Positions 5,682 through 6,245 of a DNA stretch of 6,245 bases are shown here, piece by piece; position 1 is the stretch's first letter; the number at the start of each line of letters is the position of its first letter. Made by a program: the position numbers and the translations under genes. Origin of the DNA: Thiomonas sp. (GTDB taxonomy: Bacteria > Pseudomonadota > Gammaproteobacteria > Burkholderiales > Burkholderiaceae_C); the NCBI GenBank assembly GCA_027451915.1, contig DAIDHU010000229.1, forward strand, positions 1 to 6,245, given 5' to 3'. Below the pieces are notes generated by a model, which saw nothing but the letters and a program-made list of their open reading frames with translations, was not told the DNA's origin and searched no databases.

Positions 5682-5919
5682 CGCCGAGCGCCGCCAGCAG
5701 CGCCTTGTTGCTGGTCGCCTCGACCCCAGGCACGAGGCCGTCACGCCCGTCGAAAACCGGCAATCGTCTGCGACGCGACCTGGCGCCCTCGGCGGGCTTG
5801 GATCGCAGGCGCAATTGCAACCCCTCTTCGATCAAGCGGGTCAGACTGGTCCGCTGCTGCACCGCGAGTACCTTTGCGCTGGCCAGCAACTGGTCGTTGA
5901 GATCGAGGGTGGTCTTCAT
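5671..5919 (-). CDS. vapB: VapB-type ribbon-helix-helix antitoxin
   Basis: This 82-residue antitoxin precedes and overlaps vapC. Residues 2-7 (KTTLDL) form the DNA-contacting beta strand of a ribbon-helix-helix fold. Two helices follow (LLASAKVLAVQQ and SLTRLIEEGLQLRL), then a basic linker and a C-terminal tail (LPVFDGRDGLV onward) that would wrap the toxin. This layout matches the DUF2191/VapB type of antitoxin. The start at 5919 was chosen because the fold begins directly at the Met; the frame continues upstream to 6228 through the inverted repeat with no family-like sequence. No Shine-Dalgarno is seen before the ATG. By hand count 164 of 249 bases are G or C (about 66%), lower than the neighbouring KpsC-like and PKS genes, which fits mobile toxin-antitoxin origin. 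It should repress its own promoter through the palindrome at 5929-5944. Confidence 0.85.
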   Translation of the reverse strand: MKTTLDLNDQLLASAKVLAVQQRTSLTRLIEEGLQLRLRSKPAEGARSRRRRLPVFDGRDGLVPGVEATSNKALLAALGDDA

Positions 5920-5928
5920 GCGGGAAGT

Positions 5929-5944
5929 GTACAGATTTCTGTAC
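5929..5944. promoter_or_regulatory. Palindromic operator upstream of vapB
   Basis: GTACAGA-TT-TCTGTAC is a perfect palindrome with 7-bp arms and a 2-base centre, ending 9 bases before the vapB start codon. Ribbon-helix-helix antitoxins bind short inverted repeats at this kind of position to autoregulate the operon. It is one of the few AT-richer spots in the window, as expected of a promoter region. No convincing -35/-10 pair can be assigned. Confidence 0.65.
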
Positions 5945-5953
5945 GAACGGGAT

Positions 5954-6026
5954 TCGCATCCTTCCGAGTCGTGCAGCGCGCACGGAATCAAATCTTGAGC
6001 GCCAAGCGCCCCGGGGCCCCGCAGCA
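5954..6026 (+). repeat. Left arm of a 73-bp perfect inverted repeat
   Basis: Every base of this segment matches the reverse complement of 6173-6245, with no mismatch over 73 bp. The match stops inward at 6026/6173 (6027 is G where the mirror would need T). Its outward limit is set only by the window edge, so 73 bp is a minimum. The arm begins 9 bp outside the vapB operator. It contains short self-complementary runs such as CCCCGGGG and GGGGCCCC. Confidence 0.97.
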
Positions 6027-6053
6027 GCCGGACCTGTGCTTGTCCGGCACAGG
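6027..6053 (+). repeat. Two interlocking hairpins in the repeat loop
   Basis: GCCGGAC (6027-6033) pairs with GTCCGGC (6042-6048), and CCTGTGC (6033-6039) pairs with GCACAGG (6047-6053). The stems are 7 bp each and interleaved, so they are either mutually exclusive or, with one or two pairs lost, an H-type pseudoknot. This begins at the first base inside the left arm. It may be chance in GC-rich DNA. Confidence 0.45.
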
Positions 6054-6117
6054 AGCCTCGCCGGAGCAGGCGGTTCGCGGGTTGCTGGAACGCGTGCTGG
6101 AAGCCGGCAAGATGTGA
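6028..6117 (+). pseudogene. Possible 3' remnant of a gene (last 29 codons)
   Basis: From the inner edge of the left arm the frame reads PDLCLSGTGASPEQAVRG and continues as an amphipathic LLERVLEAGKM tail to a TGA at 6115-6117. The pattern of a PDL strand, a short turn, SPE and then a C-terminal helix resembles the end of adenylylsulfate-kinase-like P-loop proteins, which do occur near capsule genes. This is recognition by eye over only 29 residues and is weak. Upstream, in the arm and then antisense to vapBC, the frame stays open but shows no family-like sequence. If real, the body of the gene was lost where the arm now sits. It could equally be non-coding. Confidence 0.22.
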
Positions 6118-6172
6118 GTCCTTGCGTCGGTCCAGACCCTCCAGCAGCGGACGCGCCGGGGGAGATCGCGCA

Positions 6173-6245
6173 TGCTGCGGGGCCCCGGGGCGCTTGGCGC
6201 TCAAGATTTGATTCCGTGCGCGCTGCACGACTCGGAAGGATGCGA
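6173..6245 (-). repeat. Right arm of a 73-bp perfect inverted repeat
   Basis: This is the exact reverse complement of 5954-6026, and it runs to the last base of the window. If the symmetry continued 26 to 35 bases further, a mirrored copy of the vapB operator and start codon would appear. The sequence beyond the edge would therefore tell a short repeat from a much longer mirror. Confidence 0.97.

Larger units (their letters stand above)
5920..6245. other. Region without a confident gene, dominated by a large inverted repeat
   Basis: Apart from the vapB operator at its left end, this stretch contains the two 73-bp inverted arms and their 146-bp loop. Open frames crossing it on both strands have no recognisable protein family over the arms. 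A + strand tail of 29 residues in the loop is the only protein-like piece. No transposase, tRNA or att core is seen. Confidence 0.6.

Noticed and set aside
5263..6020. A + strand open frame running antisense through vapBC into the repeat.
   Set aside because: It is antisense to two recognisable toxin-antitoxin genes and has no family-like sequence. Only the last 29 codons, inside the loop, were kept as a weak gene remnant.
5920..6228. An N-terminal extension of vapB reaching to 6228.
   Set aside because: The ribbon-helix-helix fold starts at the Met at 5919. The extension would cross the operator palindrome, the repeat loop and both arms.
5954..6245. An insertion sequence or MITE with terminal inverted repeats.
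   Set aside because: The arms are long relative to a 146-bp loop, no target-site duplication can be checked because the right arm reaches the window edge, and no transposase is present. Kept only as an inverted repeat.

Overview
The window is very GC-rich (about 70% or more in most coding stretches), with tightly packed genes. The protein families suggest a high-GC proteobacterium, most likely a beta- or gammaproteobacterium. The KpsC-type capsule enzyme implies a Gram-negative cell envelope. I cannot name the genus. No rRNA, tRNA, CRISPR array or recognisable transposase is visible.

Region 1 (1-4200, + strand) is a biosynthetic operon whose beginning lies left of the window. In order it encodes the C-terminal half of a type III polyketide synthase, a class I SAM-dependent methyltransferase, an FAD-dependent oxidoreductase of the geranylgeranyl-reductase-like family, a stand-alone acyl carrier protein, and a FabF-like beta-ketoacyl synthase. 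All four junctions overlap (ATGA or TGATG), so the five genes are almost certainly co-transcribed and translationally coupled. A reasonable reading is a phenolic-lipid or alkylpyrone-type pathway. The type III synthase would make an aromatic or pyrone ring on an acyl starter, and the methyltransferase and flavoenzyme would tailor it, as in the Streptomyces SrsABC scheme. What differs from that scheme is the dedicated ACP plus ketosynthase, which could prepare or hand over the starter. The product is not known from sequence.

Region 2 (4184-5224, - strand) is a single-domain KpsC-type (beta-Kdo transferase-like) capsule gene. It converges on the ketosynthase, and the two 3' ends overlap by 17 bp. 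A bulged hairpin sits exactly over both stop codons.

Region 3 (5247-5944, - strand) is a complete VapBC-type toxin-antitoxin pair. It consists of a ribbon-helix-helix antitoxin and a PIN-domain toxin overlapping by 11 bp, with a 7+7 bp palindrome just upstream of vapB as the likely operator. The toxin gene ends 22 bp before the KpsC-like gene on the same strand, so read-through into it is possible.

Region 4 (5954-6245) has no confident gene. It is a large perfect inverted repeat: 73-bp arms (5954-6026 and 6173-6245) around a 146-bp loop. The right arm runs off the window edge, so the true arm may be longer. It could be a real repeat or invertible structure, or a fold-back assembly artefact at a contig end. 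The loop holds a short + strand reading frame that looks like the last 29 residues of a lost gene.
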